Assembly: GCF_949628265.1 (NCBI RefSeq)
Contig: NC_088786.1
Coordinates: 31,207,681-31,271,680, forward strand
Direction of reading: 5' to 3'
Length of the DNA stretch: 64,000 bases
Source: Cloeon dipterum
Taxonomy: Eukaryota; Arthropoda; Insecta; Ephemeroptera; Baetidae
Position numbers and translations under genes: made by a program. This document shows positions 50,553 through 63,156 of the stretch, piece after piece. Below the pieces are notes generated by a model. It did no database searches. It was given only the letters and a program-made list of their open reading frames with translations, and was not told the origin of the DNA. How positions within the stretch are numbered: the stretch's first letter is position 1; each line of letters opens with the position of its first letter.

Positions 50553-53500
50553 ATTATAGTCATTTTATTTTTAGTCTGCCTAAATATTAATTACGTTCGG
50601 TGCAATTTTAACAGTTGTAACGAAACAATTTTCCAAAAAGGTGATCATTCTAAATTACGGGTAAACAGACGCCATAAACATCATCATTCATCAAATTTTG
50701 TCACGACAGCCTCACCCCCGCGAAAAACATTCATTTCACTTTGCAGCAAAAATTGCACGAAAGCTTTTGTCATTTTTGCGTCTTCTGGGAAATTTTCTTT
50801 CATTTTTGCGGCAAAATCCATTAGACGTATGTTCGTTTATTCCGCAAACTTTGCGACGCCCAGAAAGTGGATGAGCATTGAAAAACAAACAAACGCCGGC
50901 ATTTTGGTCTCAACGACGGCTGAGGCGGCAGCGAAATTTAAACAAACAAAGTTGTGCAAAAGGCTGTCGGTCGGGAAGGGGCGCATAAATTATTCGCGAC
51001 GCAAACTCGGCAGGGCATTAATCACGGGAATAACAAGCCGGCAGCCGCGTGCAAATACTACGTTATGTTCGCGCCGACAATTACGCCGTAATTTAGGCGC
51101 ACTACCAAGTAAATAGAGAGCTGATTACGCCGGCGCTGCCAGCGCTTGCTCGGCTTGCTCGCTCGCTCGCCCGCCCGCCCACCCGGCCGACTTGATAATT
51201 CACTTTTGCATGTGTGCCCGCGTCAACAAAGTCGGCGGCGGCGGCGGCGACACGCACGCACTCCACCGAATTCTCTGGATGCCGAAAAACCACCAACCGC
51301 GTCTGGCGCGCTACTGTGATGGATGGGGCTGCTTTCTGCTCCATGGAGAGTAAGTTCTGCTCAGCAGAAAAGCAGCCAGACGCACAGAACGATGAATGGT
51401 TTCGCGGTAGAGAAGCCGCGCGTTTTCCACTTCACCATGGTGGATTAATTTCTCGAAATAAAAGAGCTGTTTTGCAGCATGAGAGCCAAAGAGCGGAAAG
51501 AATATCTTATAGAATGAGTTTTCCTTCTCATTCTGGCTGTGGACTCATGGTTGACAACCATTCAAACATCCTCGAGGTTTGTTGCATTCTTGATAGGAAA
51601 AAAATAACACGACTTCATCCTCGTTGATTTGAAGATTATATATTTTAGTAACTCAAATGGTATCACCGTATTCAGTGCGTCCTACTTTATGAAACGCATG
51701 TAACAAACAATGAATTTTGACCAATTAAAACAATTATTGCTATGAAAAATTAAGAATATAAATAAACTCCACGCACTTGAATCATGTGTATGCCAAGGTC
51801 GGTTCCAAAATAACAAATAATAAGAAAATATGCTTTATATTGTATTTTGTCTCATGAAACCTTTTCAATGACATGCTATAACATGAATGTATTTGACAAA
51901 ATGTGAGAATAAACAACAATAAAAAAATGGTGTGCACTAGACACGCCTAAACTAGTAGAGTTATTTTAAGTACCATTTAATTAAACGGGTATGAGAAGAC
52001 TTAATATTTAATTTCATTATGTCGAGTTAATTTAGATGTTTATCGGACAGTAAATTAATCAGGAAGGTATAAAAAGCTAGGATTAATTTGTTTTGATAGC
52101 GAAAAATGCAAAGACATCTAATTAAATTAAATTTGAGACTCGTACAACCTGTTCTGATAGTACTTCTCGACTGAAACAGATACGGTTTTGAAGACTTGTG
52201 CTTGGATTTTGTATTTCTTGGTAAGCAGAGTTAATTGAAAACAGCAGATTTAGTATTCACGGGAGAAATTGTATAAAATTATTGGACAAGGACAAAATTT
52301 CAACGCAACCAGCATTCTCCTTTTTGAAGTTGGAGACTGATAAACAATAACGCTGCCACTCACTCACTCACTCGCTTCAACTTGGCGTGAATTATTCATC
52401 AGCACACCTTTCAGCTGCCAAACTCGCGCTATAAATGAGCGCGTCATGAGCAAGAAGCAAATTTCGTGCGGCAGTTAGAGAAATAAAAACAAATACAGCA
52501 GACAAGTTTAGAGCGACGCATTGTCTGAAACGCGAGACGCGAGAGTTTCGGCAAACTTTTGACGCCCTCGCGCTGCGGGTGTGTAAGTGTAATTTCGCAA
52601 TTTCGGGACTGTGTATGCGCGACGCGAAACTTTTCAAAAGAGGCCGGGACACGTCCGGATGGCGCCGGGGCTTTTATTGCGTTATGCTTCCAGTCAAGTT
52701 TGTGCAGCCACTTTTAACACAATGGCAAGGAGCGAAAGGAAATTCAAAATATTTGCTCTTTGAATCCTTGCAAATAAACTATAGGGACTGTAAAGATGTG
52801 TCTTCAAATATTAGCATTTTCTAATTTTAGATTAAGTCTTCCAAGCAGAACTGAATTGAGATGTTAATTCAAAACTTCATTCCTACCCGCGTCATTATAT
52901 TCTGAACGAAAGCAGCAAATCTTTGTAGGCGGGGGAGATAAATTTTCCGCGCCGTAAGCAACACAGATTGCACTCAAATTGATGGCGTTGTGATTCGGAA
53001 CAAAAGCGGCGGATGTCATCTCATCAAAGGACGCGTTCGTTAACCCCGAAAATGCATAATTAATAACTGGCACGGCACATCCGCGATTCTTTCATCCCCT
53101 GTGCTGCAGTCGGGGCGCGTCTCGCCCGCGGACAAAGAAGGAAGAAAGAGAGAGAAGAAGTATACAGTACACACTTCGTCAGCGCTTTTTGATCAGAAGG
53201 AGCCGGCTGGAATTCAGATGAGCCAGTCGTACACATATTTGTGCTGCTCAATCGAGCAGCGTTTGCATGAAATATTCACGAGTGAGAGAGTTGCAGCGTC
53301 GTAAAAGCTGCAATCTCCAGACCGCGCCACTCATTTGGTCGTCATTCTCTCGATCCGCACCCCTCACGCGCGAGTGCATCTCTTGTTTCATTTCGAATGC
53401 ACATACACACACGCGAGATTTGAAATAAAGACACGACGACTAACTTTGCATGAACACGTTACGGCTGCATCGTCTTCGACAACTACTCGCGGAGATGATG

Positions 53501-56500
53501 AAGGAATATGGGGGAGCGTTTCTCGTCATTTTCCGTGATGGAAATTTTGACTGTTTTGCATCGTGTTTTGTCGTAAAGCATCCATCCATCGCTCGCTCGC
53601 ACGGGGGTGTTCGTGGGGGCGGAAAAACACGGAAAAGCACCAAACTCTTGGCGAACTTCTTGAGTGCTCCTCTGCGGACGCTTAAGCGAAAATGACGCTT
53701 TTAGCTTTTTTTCCCCGACAACGATGACGACGAGACGCAAAACTTTTATTTTTGCTCGCGCCAAATGGGAGGAAAATGTTTGTTTGCGTGTACACGCACC
53801 GCTTTTTGGTCTTTTGACTTAGGTAGGAGGGGGAGGCAAATCTCGACACCGATTACGATTTCCCGAGAATTCAATACACCCCGGTGTTTACGAGCAATCC
53901 TCAACTATTTGTGGACTTGAATAAAAAATCCGACAGTCTCGTCAGCATTGCGTCTAGTTGAGAGTCTGCAAATACCGCTTTTTCTATTAAACGACTCAAT
54001 CGACGCGCGTTCATTCATATTCAGTAGCGTTCCGACAGAGAGCACCCTTTCCGTTCAGATTTCAAATCCAGCGGCGTATTTTCCGCACCATTTAAGTGGC
54101 GCGACGCTCGATCCGCGAGAGCGACTTTTGTGTTTTTGTATTATATTTTCGCGTCAACACAAAAGCGAGCGTGCATTCCCTTCTGGGTGGCAGAGAAAAA
54201 TGACAACGACTCATCCGTCGGCTGCTGGCGCGCAACGATTTGTCACTCACTCCCGCGATACGTGCGTGCGAATAAATAAAATTCGCAGGGCAGAAAACAC
54301 GGCCGGCAAAAATGCAATACGCATGAGTTGATGCAAATGTCACCATCCGACAGCATTTTGCACGAATTAAAAAGGGAGGAAGCATGTCCATTTTTAAGGC
54401 ACAACGCCGCGGATTCACGCAAAAATATTCTCATTGTGCCGCGTGAGTAAAAAATAATAAAGCTCGCGCTGGTAAAATACTCGGTCGAGTGTGCATGTGT
54501 GTGCTGGGGAAACAGAGGCAAAAGCGTCTCTGCGCTGCGCCAGGCTATGCTCGAACGCGTTCTCGAGTGCACACGACGGAGATATGCAGTGGCAAAAGGA
54601 GCGAAATGAACTAGAGCCAAGGGAGCGGCGAGAACAATGAGCAGAAAAGGCAAACAGTTTCGCGTCGTCTGCTGCCGCTGCTGCTCGGCTGGCTAAGCGA
54701 GTGCGTCGGGGAGCATTTTTTATGCCACGATGGATGGATGGATTTTTAAAAAATGATGAAAATGAGACGCGCTGGGAGATGAGAGATAAAAATTTGTGGA
54801 AAGATGGGAGATGAATTTTTTTCGCTGGCTGCTGCGCGCCTCTTGAATAAAGTATGCAAAGTGTGCAGGGGACCTTTTCAGCAGATACCGTTTCACCCCG
54901 AAATTTCGGAATATGGGCTTTGCGGCTGCTATACCGGTTTGCGTCGGCCTGCGCTGCCAAAATCCAGCTTAATTTCGAGAGACAGGCGGGCCTCCTTTGA
55001 AAAAACTAAATCGGGTTTGCCAAAGGGCGGCGTTTCAAGGGGTTACACTTGATATTCCAAAGTTTGCGCAAACTGAGCGCTTGAAAGAGATTAACTAATT
55101 CCATCTTGTTTCACAGTGTAATCTGATAAAGCGATTTGAGTTTTTGGTTTGCACGAATTTCCATGTCCACACGAAAGGAGCCACAAGTTGAACTGCGAAG
55201 AAAAATTAATTAAAATCCCTAAAATTTTGTTTAAAAATGGACTCTGACATTCATGCCAACCCAAATTCCACTCTGCCTGGTGGTTCAACTTCGCCCCTCA
55301 CCACCCTTTACCATCACCCTCGCGGGGGGCGAAAATCATCCCCAACAACACTTAATTTGCCGGCCGTCGACGAGAGTGGAAATTTCGCATCGATTTTCAA
55401 AGTGCAGCCTACGCACACATACACACACACACGTACGTTTGCTTGTTTATTTGGCAAACAGCAAACGAGGGTGCAGCGCTGCATGATTGACGGCCGCCAA
55501 TACCCAGTGATGCATCCCTCGTGTTCACCCCCTGGTTCAACCCCTTCAGGTGACCGGCTCAAAGGCTTTTCATAACGGGGGTGGTCGTGAACCAGCTCGC
55601 TTCACGACGGCATCATTAGTGCACTTAGCGGCCCAACAATGTTGCACCCCCCGCTCGTTGGCAGCCCCCGTGCTAAATGGCTATGCGAGTGCCCGGGGGA
55701 GCCGTCGCTGCTGCACAAAGCGGCTCGACCGCTCTCGCAATTTTCATGCAAATGCCCGAGTCACGTGGGGGTTGTCTGAACACATACACGCAGCAGTGCA
55801 CGTCGGTCTCGTGTGCACCGAGGGTGAGAGGGTGCACGCTTTTGTTTCATCTCGGGGGTGCGTTCCACGCGCGCGAATAATTCGCCTTCTCAATCAAAAT
55901 CAGCCCCCGCGCGGCTTGTTTGCCTGTTTGCAGAACACGACAATTGATTCGGCACAATACGCTGCAGACTGTTTTTTCACAGCCTGCTCAATGGGGGACA
56001 AGTGCAGAAGTGTAGGAAAACTGGGGTTGCGGAAAACTCGGTGTTTTAACTCGCTGTCGGTGGTAAAGCGTCAGCGAAATTGATTGCATCGATCCTCTGC
56101 AGGAAATTTCGGTAATAAAATGCAATAAATGAGCATATTGATTTTTATTTTTTAATTTTGACGAGGTAATTGGCATATCTGATTTTGTCTTTCGAGGAAA
56201 TACAGGAAATGAGACGAAGTTTGAGATTCCCTCCCAAATTATCCAAATGCAAAAGTTTGTTTCGAAAACGGCCTCCGATCCCACCCTCTAAGTTCCGCTC
56301 TCCGCGCCGGAAGCGCATCTCTGATTGAATTCTCATATCAGATTTAATTAAAATAAATCCCACTGTAGGCAGCACCGAAACTCCTCTGCCGAGTGAATCA
56401 ATCAGCACGCTAAAACCGTTTTCCCGCAGCGAGTGAAATAAAAAATCCCCTGCAAAGGGCCTCCACCACGCACTTTGGTATCGGGTATCAAAAAAGTGTC

Positions 56501-59500
56501 AATTATGAGTGGCGGAATTCATAAAAAGGGGTGCGAGAGCGAAACGCGATACGCGCAGCCGGCTAGATTCGAGAGCCATCGATTTTTCAGCAGCACTCTC
56601 ACTACCCAAACCAGAGAGCGAGTGGGGTTTTCATTCATTTTTATTCGAGTGTATGCACATCATCAATTCTGCGGCTGTCACGAGACTGTTGCCGAGTGAC
56701 GGACAGGCACAAAAGCAGCCCGCTCGACCCGAAATCGGATCGAAAACCGCATCACAGCTTTCGCAATCGCACACTTGCTTTGGCAGTGCGCGTGTAATCG
56801 TGCTCTCTGCACGAACGTCGACGCCAAATGTGTTTTATCGCAACTGCTTGCTGCTCGTGGTCGTCCTCTCTTAAATTTCGCATGATGGCTCTCTGCAGCT
56901 GAAGTGCCCGATTTTCCAATGTAACCAGTCAGTTCCATTCGAGCCTGCAGGCCGTGCTAATTGAATTAGTACTCTTTCACATCGGAATTCAACAGTACCT
57001 CTGTTTCGATTCGATAATTTATTACTCTGAATTTTGGATTGTGTTTGATTAATCATTTTAAAGGATTACTGAGGGTTTGTGCCTGTTAATTAATCAAATC
57101 ATGTGAACAATGCTCAACGTCAAAGCCCATCACACATCTGTTTGGAATCACGTTTTTTTAGGGCGGTAATAACTTTTTATATGCATGAAATATTAATTCC
57201 GATTGGAAAAGTGAGTACAGTTCTTCATTTTCGTAAAGAAAAGAAAAGAAAATAATAAATTTTAGTGCACAATGCGTTGGAATAAAAATAAATAACAGCA
57301 CTGTTGTGTTGCGGTTATAACTGAGATTCGAATTCAAAGTTTCGTGCAGGACAATAGGCTTTACTTTTAATTTTATTTGTTTTCCGCCAGCCTAGGCGTG
57401 CAAATATTGATGTAGCTCTCTGCAGCAAATGCAACGTTTCAAGAGGTGCGATAATTCAACGCTTGATCAATTCGCGCGGAACGGAATTCCAAGAGCCACC
57501 GAATAAACAAGCAGGCTCATAGTAACATCGTCGATAGGCAAAACTCGACGCTCATAGTTGGTGGGGTTTATTTGGCAGATAAACTAGCTAGCCAGGTCTA
57601 AACACACTCGATCGGCGGGTCGGCCACCATTATTGCAGGTAGCGATTAATTAAATTATGCGGTCCGGTTGCCGCTACTCTCAAAAGCAAACGTTGGCTGT
57701 TTGCTTTGCCGGCTGGACATTTGCAAAGTTTTGGCAAAAACAATTTGCAATAAAAGCACAGGCAATATTGATCTAGAACTCGGCGTTAGTTTGCAGCTGC
57801 AATTATCGCCCTCAAATATTCGCCAGCGGTAGCCAATGCCCCAATGCGGGCTTTAAAATTTGATTAGGACGAGCGCGGCCTTTTAAATAATGGCGATAAT
57901 TACAGCGGGCTCAAAGGATCAGCTGCTGAAATTTCACTGCAGTGGACAGGTGACCGGTGTTTCGGATCGAAAGAAAAACAAACTGCTGCAAATAGCACGG
58001 CGTCGAGTTCATGAATCATTCATCCTCTCCATTATTGCAAATATTGGAGTCGAATTAAGCGAATTCGACCAAATTGCAGCGGTTAGCAGCCGCCAGAATC
58101 CATCAGACACACACGTTATGCATAATTAAACAATCAGACAGAGGCAGCAAACGCGATTAAGCCGTCTGCGTCGTGCTGTAAATTAATTTCAAAATTCACC
58201 CACTAAAGTCGCGCAATCGAATTAGTCCTGCATGTGTGTATGTGTGCACTGTCAAGGCTTTTGCTCGCGATGAACATACGAGCGTCGAACTTGCGTCTGC
58301 GGAGATAATTAAATTCGGAAATAAATTCCGTGATGGCGCAAAAGCGGCCGCAAAAATCAATTAACCCTTTGCGAAATGATAACAATAACATGCGAGCGGC
58401 ACAGGGTAAACTCTGAGCAGCAGTGTAATGGGGCGCGGCGAGAATTACGCGCGTAATTCTTTTGATGTCGCGGCCCATTAAGCTATTTGCACACCATCAT
58501 GCAAACAGGAAAACACGATAATCATAATAATCCGGCTCTCCCTCGCCGCCACGCCATTGTGTGTGTGTGTGTGTGCTTTCACCATCAATTTTTATTATTT
58601 CCCCGCGCACACCAGCCGCAGGCGTATTATTTTTTCTGCCGCTGATGCAGCTAGCTACAAATCGATCGGCTCCCGAAAATTTAGACTTCTTTTGCTTGCT
58701 GCTCCTTGGGCGGAATTTCATTTTCCGAATTGCCTGCGGTTTTTACGACTATGCGCCACTTTTTCATCTATTTTTGCTTTTGGCTCCGAAAATGACTACT
58801 TTTGTTTGGAAAAAGGGGTCGCGGGCTGAAGATTCCTTCTTGGCGCGAGCGTTTTCACTTGATTAATCTTGTGCAACGCCACAGCCGCCGCTCCCCCTTA
58901 TTTGCGGTGAAATATTGCTGATTTTTTTCAGTAGCTGCACTTGCGGGAAAAAATTTAATATTTGCTTCAAAATAAATTGACTACAGGGATGGAAATTGCT
59001 CTAATGCCGAATCATTCAATCGTGAATTTCAGATCAAGCTTTGTGTAATTTAAGCTTGGCTAAATTTCCAATTTGATTGGTGAGATTTGCTTTCGGCTCA
59101 ACTTATTTTCGGACCCCATTTCACCTTTATCCACGCTCACCACGCCATTTTTTTTTGTTTGCGCTCGGCCCTCTTAAGTGGATTGTGTTTTCTGGCTGCG
59201 ACGGTCTTTTTTCTCCAATTTTAATCCCACGCGCACGGCAGTAGGCATCAGCAGAATCGACTGGAGCGTCATGTTTGCAACGAGGCAAAAATTACAAAAA
59301 AATAAATGTCGGGTGCAAACACGCATCCGGCCGAAATTGAATTTGGCTAAATGCATCGTGCGGGCGAGAAGCAAGTGGCGTGCGTCCCTTATCAAATTAA
59401 TTCCGAGCAAACAACGAGCGCGAGCGGGCAATTGAATTAAAATTCCTGTTCTCTCGAGCCCGTTGTCGCGCGGTGGTGCAGCGTTAAAAAGCGTCGCGAG

Positions 59501-59906
59501 CCAAGCGACGGCGGGGTGGGCGACGGAGTTAATTTCCTCTGCGGGTGTTCTGCTCCACATTCGCAAATACAACACTGAGCGAATAATCTGATTACAGCAC
59601 CCACTAGTGCAAACGGCAGCGGCGGCGGATACATTCGATTGTCGGCTTTTATCCAGAGAGTGCAAAATGCGCTTTCTGTCGCCGACGAGGACGAACCCAC
59701 GCCTTTCTAGTTTGCTCTTGCGGCAGCACACAGCAACTTGTCTTCGTGGCAAGATGAGATTCGAGTTCTCCGCGGTTTTTGCCATTTGCTCTTTTACTCT
59801 CTTGTGAGTCTGGAGCCACTCCTCCTGCTCAGCCACCGTCGCCACCACCGCTTTCATTCAGACAAAGAAATTGACACCAAAGTGCAGCAGCTCGCTTTTG
59901 TGCTCA

Positions 59907-59950
59907 CCTTACACACCTGCGCAAGAGGAGAAGAAAGGAAATTTCCATTA
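59907..59950 (-). other. orb2: Third candidate splice ratchet or 9-nt microexon
   Basis: On the orb2 strand a strong tract, TTTCTTCTCCTCTTGCGCAG, ends at 59917. The next bases are GTGTGTAAG, then GTGAGC from 59907. This could be a ratchet point with a weaker donor (GTGTGT), a 9-nt microexon before GTGAGC, or an unused acceptor. The microexon would carry an in-frame TAA in phase 1. Confidence 0.3.
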
Positions 59951-60999
59951 ATGAAACTTAACCATTTTCACTTTTGAAAGTTTTGATGAGTAACGGTATC
60001 AAAGGGTTCTTTTTCGTCAAATTTAGCAGCATGGTTAATTGTTGAGCAGCCAACGTTATCAAATAGAGATTAAAAAGATGTTTCTCAAAATCCAAACATC
60101 CACAGCGGAAAATTAGAAAAAAATATGAAACGAATAATATGATAATTCTGATTAAAGGAATTTTCGAGATGAATGAGCAACGTAAAAATTTAATAATTCA
60201 TAATGTTTTCCTGGAGATTTTCATGACAATGATGAAAAAATTAATAAAAAAGCTTATGTTTGTATATTTAGCTTGTTGTGATAAAAATATGTTTTGTTTA
60301 ATAAAGAAAAATAAACATCATGAATTAATATCACCAGAGGCTAGAAAAAAATACCATTCAAGGAAAAGCAAGCTTCTTTTGCTTTCCGCATTCTTCTCTT
60401 TTAGTAAGCTTTGAGTACATAACCAACTCAACAGAGTCACTTTTCTTAATGAAAAGCGTATCACTCAGTCGAATTAGAACAATCCAGACTCTCTGGAGCG
60501 CCAGATGCCGATTTCCAAGGGGACTTAACTAAGAATCCTCTCCATTGCGTCAAACCGTGTTAAACTGCACACGGATGGTAAATTTTTCACGTCTTCCGTG
60601 ACGGCCGATGCAAATTTTAACGACGACCGGGATGAGCACCACGTTCGCCGGCGCCCACACCTTCACAGAATTCGGTCTCTGCGCGAAAAGCGCTCCTTTT
60701 TATTCCTCGCAAGAGCACTCACCCACTAACTCACTTGATATTACAAAAGCACGCCCGAAAAAGGCGAAAAAAATATAATCCCCGGCAGCACCTGCCGCGT
60801 CGCTGCAGCTTTTAACACCTCGTCTGCGTCGCCGGCTTCCACTTTATAATACGCCCTTTCGTCTATGGAGAAAAGAAACTTGATCTTAAAAATTACTCCC
60901 CGGCGCTAGGAAAGAAGAAAGTTTCCGCTCGCAGCCAGGACGGAATAATATGCAGGCAAAAAAGGGGTTGCTAGTCTCATAGTCTGCCTTTTTTAAAAC

Positions 61000-61438
61000 A
61001 TCTCACTCACACCTCGGCGGGGTGTTTCGAAACTCGCGCGCGTAATGCACATTAAAATGCCATTGTTGCAGAGAGGATCTTAAAAAAATGGAAATCACCC
61101 GCAGCGCTACCGCTAAAAGCGGGAAGGACGTTTTTATTTAGTTCATTTTTCGCAGCCATCCATCCTGGCTTTTGGCATTTTTATTTTTAGCCAAATATTG
61201 ACCAATTAATTTCGGTAAATGTAGCAATAATTATTCATGACACACAGCTTTAATTTTGATCGGGATAGAAGGCAGGAGTGAAAAAGGGTTGCATTAGCTG
61301 TTTAAATATCTCCCTCACACTTCGGTGGGGTGTTTCATAGCAGGCGTTGGTAATGTACATTAAAAAGCCTTTGTTGCAGGAGGGGCTGCGCGTTTTTAAA
61401 ATGGAAATCGGCCAGCGCTAGCAGCGTTGAAATATTTT
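61000..61438 (+). repeat. Diverged direct duplication, about 125 bp, period 308
   Basis: The segment 61000-61130 is repeated at 61308-61438. Shared blocks, in order, include CTCACACCTCGG / CTCACACTTCGG, GGGGTGTTTC in both, TAATGCACATTAAAA / TAATGTACATTAAAA, and TTGTTGCAG before a G-rich stretch, then AAAATGGAAATC in both. Spacing within the units is kept, with small indels. The two units are embedded in noncoding intron, and the sequence between them is not repeated elsewhere that I can see. Confidence 0.75.
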
Positions 61439-62924
61439 TATATTTGTACAAGTCTCGCTCTCAGGGGCGCCGCTCGGCACACAAGAAACACACCCGCTTT
61501 TTTAGCATTTCCAGGCAGCTCAAAAATTCACGATATGCCTCATGAATTTGAACCAGCAGCCTTTTTTTGTGTATTTTTTATTCCGCGCGCCGCTTTAGTA
61601 TGTATTCATTTTATCCGTTTCCCGACGGTGCGGTCGAATTTATTATTACGAGCGAAACTTTTTTCGCCCATCAATCTTTCTCGTGGTATTTTTTAACTTG
61701 ATTAATACGCGCGCGTGCTGCTCGGAGGCGTTTTTTTGTATTATTTTGGCCAGGAACACCACTGCGTCGGGCTTTTGTTCTTTTCGCGCCTGTGCGAGTG
61801 CGCGGTCAGACGAGTGTGAAATTTTTAAATTAATTGCACTCGCGGTGGTGGCTCCGTCCTCAAATTTGGCACGCGGCTTGGCATGGAAAATGCGACTTGG
61901 AAAAGAATGACGAAGCAGCCGAGCGAGCGCTCCAGTGTTATGTGAGGTGGCGTGATTAAAAATATTGCACAGCGCGCTCCTCACTCTTTTTCCACAGAGA
62001 TTACTTGCCACCATTTTTTTTTTTAGATTAAATGCGAGGTGAAATTTCTAAAAGATGGCCTGCTATTATGGCACTAGTGGAAAGTATGAACTAAATAAAG
62101 ACGTGTTGGTAGAGAGAAAAATAGTTGCACCTTGTTTAAGGGAGTTACTTTGACTTTTATTCAATTTAAAACACTAAATGAAATATTTTTAGCCATCATC
62201 ACAGTATCCGATTCATATCAACAGAAACAATTAATAATACAAAATTGATTAGAAAATGAAAAAATGAAAAGATTTGCATTATTAAAGGTTTCATTACAAT
62301 ATAAAGAAATTTGCAAACTGATTTTGCCCTTCTGGCAGAGGCCTTGAATCATTCTAGCCCGTGCTGATTGCAAGAAAACAAGCTCATAAATTCCTACCCC
62401 TCACAACTGCAATGCAAAAGTGGGACAAACACGTGTGCACTTTTGCAGCAGAGTGAGCCAGTCGTCCTCCTTGCACTTTTTGCACCTGCAGACAGTGTTC
62501 CTCGGTGGCTGGCTTACACGTGTATCGACCCATCAGCAGAAATGATGCAATGCAAGCATAAAACTGCACAAAACTGAGAGAGGCACGTGCATGTGCGCAC
62601 CTCAATGAGATAATGGAAAATTAAACTCCCGGCGTGTCGGTGGCACATCAAGCCGGCCGTAAAACCGCGACGGGGCTGGAGATAGCGCAGCCGGTGCAAA
62701 AAGACGGAATGGAACGGAGGAAAGGTGCATAATGCAGTGCGCCTGCATTTTTAACGGCGCGGGCACAGATACAAACTCGGTCGGTGCAGTGTCGCGCCGC
62801 AAATAATGGACGAGTATAAATATTAACCAACAAACACGGCTGCAGCCAGCTAGTCAGATGATGGCGGCGGCGGCAGCGGTGGTGGTGGCGCATTCAATGT
62901 GAATAATGAGCGTTGCTGCAAGTA

Positions 62925-62985
62925 GGTCAGCCGAGGATCGAACCCGCGACCCACCGCGCGCTGCTCCGTCGTGTTAGGCCTGGTA
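62925..62985 (-). repeat. tRNA-like fragment with a perfect B-box
   Basis: The - strand reads GGAGCAGCGCGCGGTGGGTC and then GCGGGTTCGATCC. GGTTCGATCC is a consensus internal B-box, and GCAGCGCGCGG resembles a degenerate D-arm/A-box region. The flanks do not pair as an acceptor stem. A SINE or pseudo-tRNA relic is the likeliest reading. Confidence 0.35.
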
Positions 62986-63130
62986 GGCTGCATTGATTTT
63001 CCAGCTGCAGCGCGCTGCACCAAATTATTATGCACCCGGCAACAACCAGGGGCGAGCACACAGCACTTGACGACTCCATATCCACTTGGCGCCGCCGCTT
63101 TTTTCTCTCTTGCAAAATGAATGAGTGAGT

Positions 63131-63156
63131 GAGAGAGAGAGAGAGAGAGAGAGAGA
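63131..63156 (+). repeat. (GA)13 run
   Basis: A perfect GA run follows GAGTGAGT. It is the longest dinucleotide run I saw in the intron. Confidence 0.8.

Noticed and set aside
59174..59857. A 227-codon - strand open frame in the intron
   Set aside because: It is in the orb2 orientation, but the protein has no CPEB N-terminal features, no suitable phase-1 donor at its end was found, and overlapping frames on the other strand are equally open.
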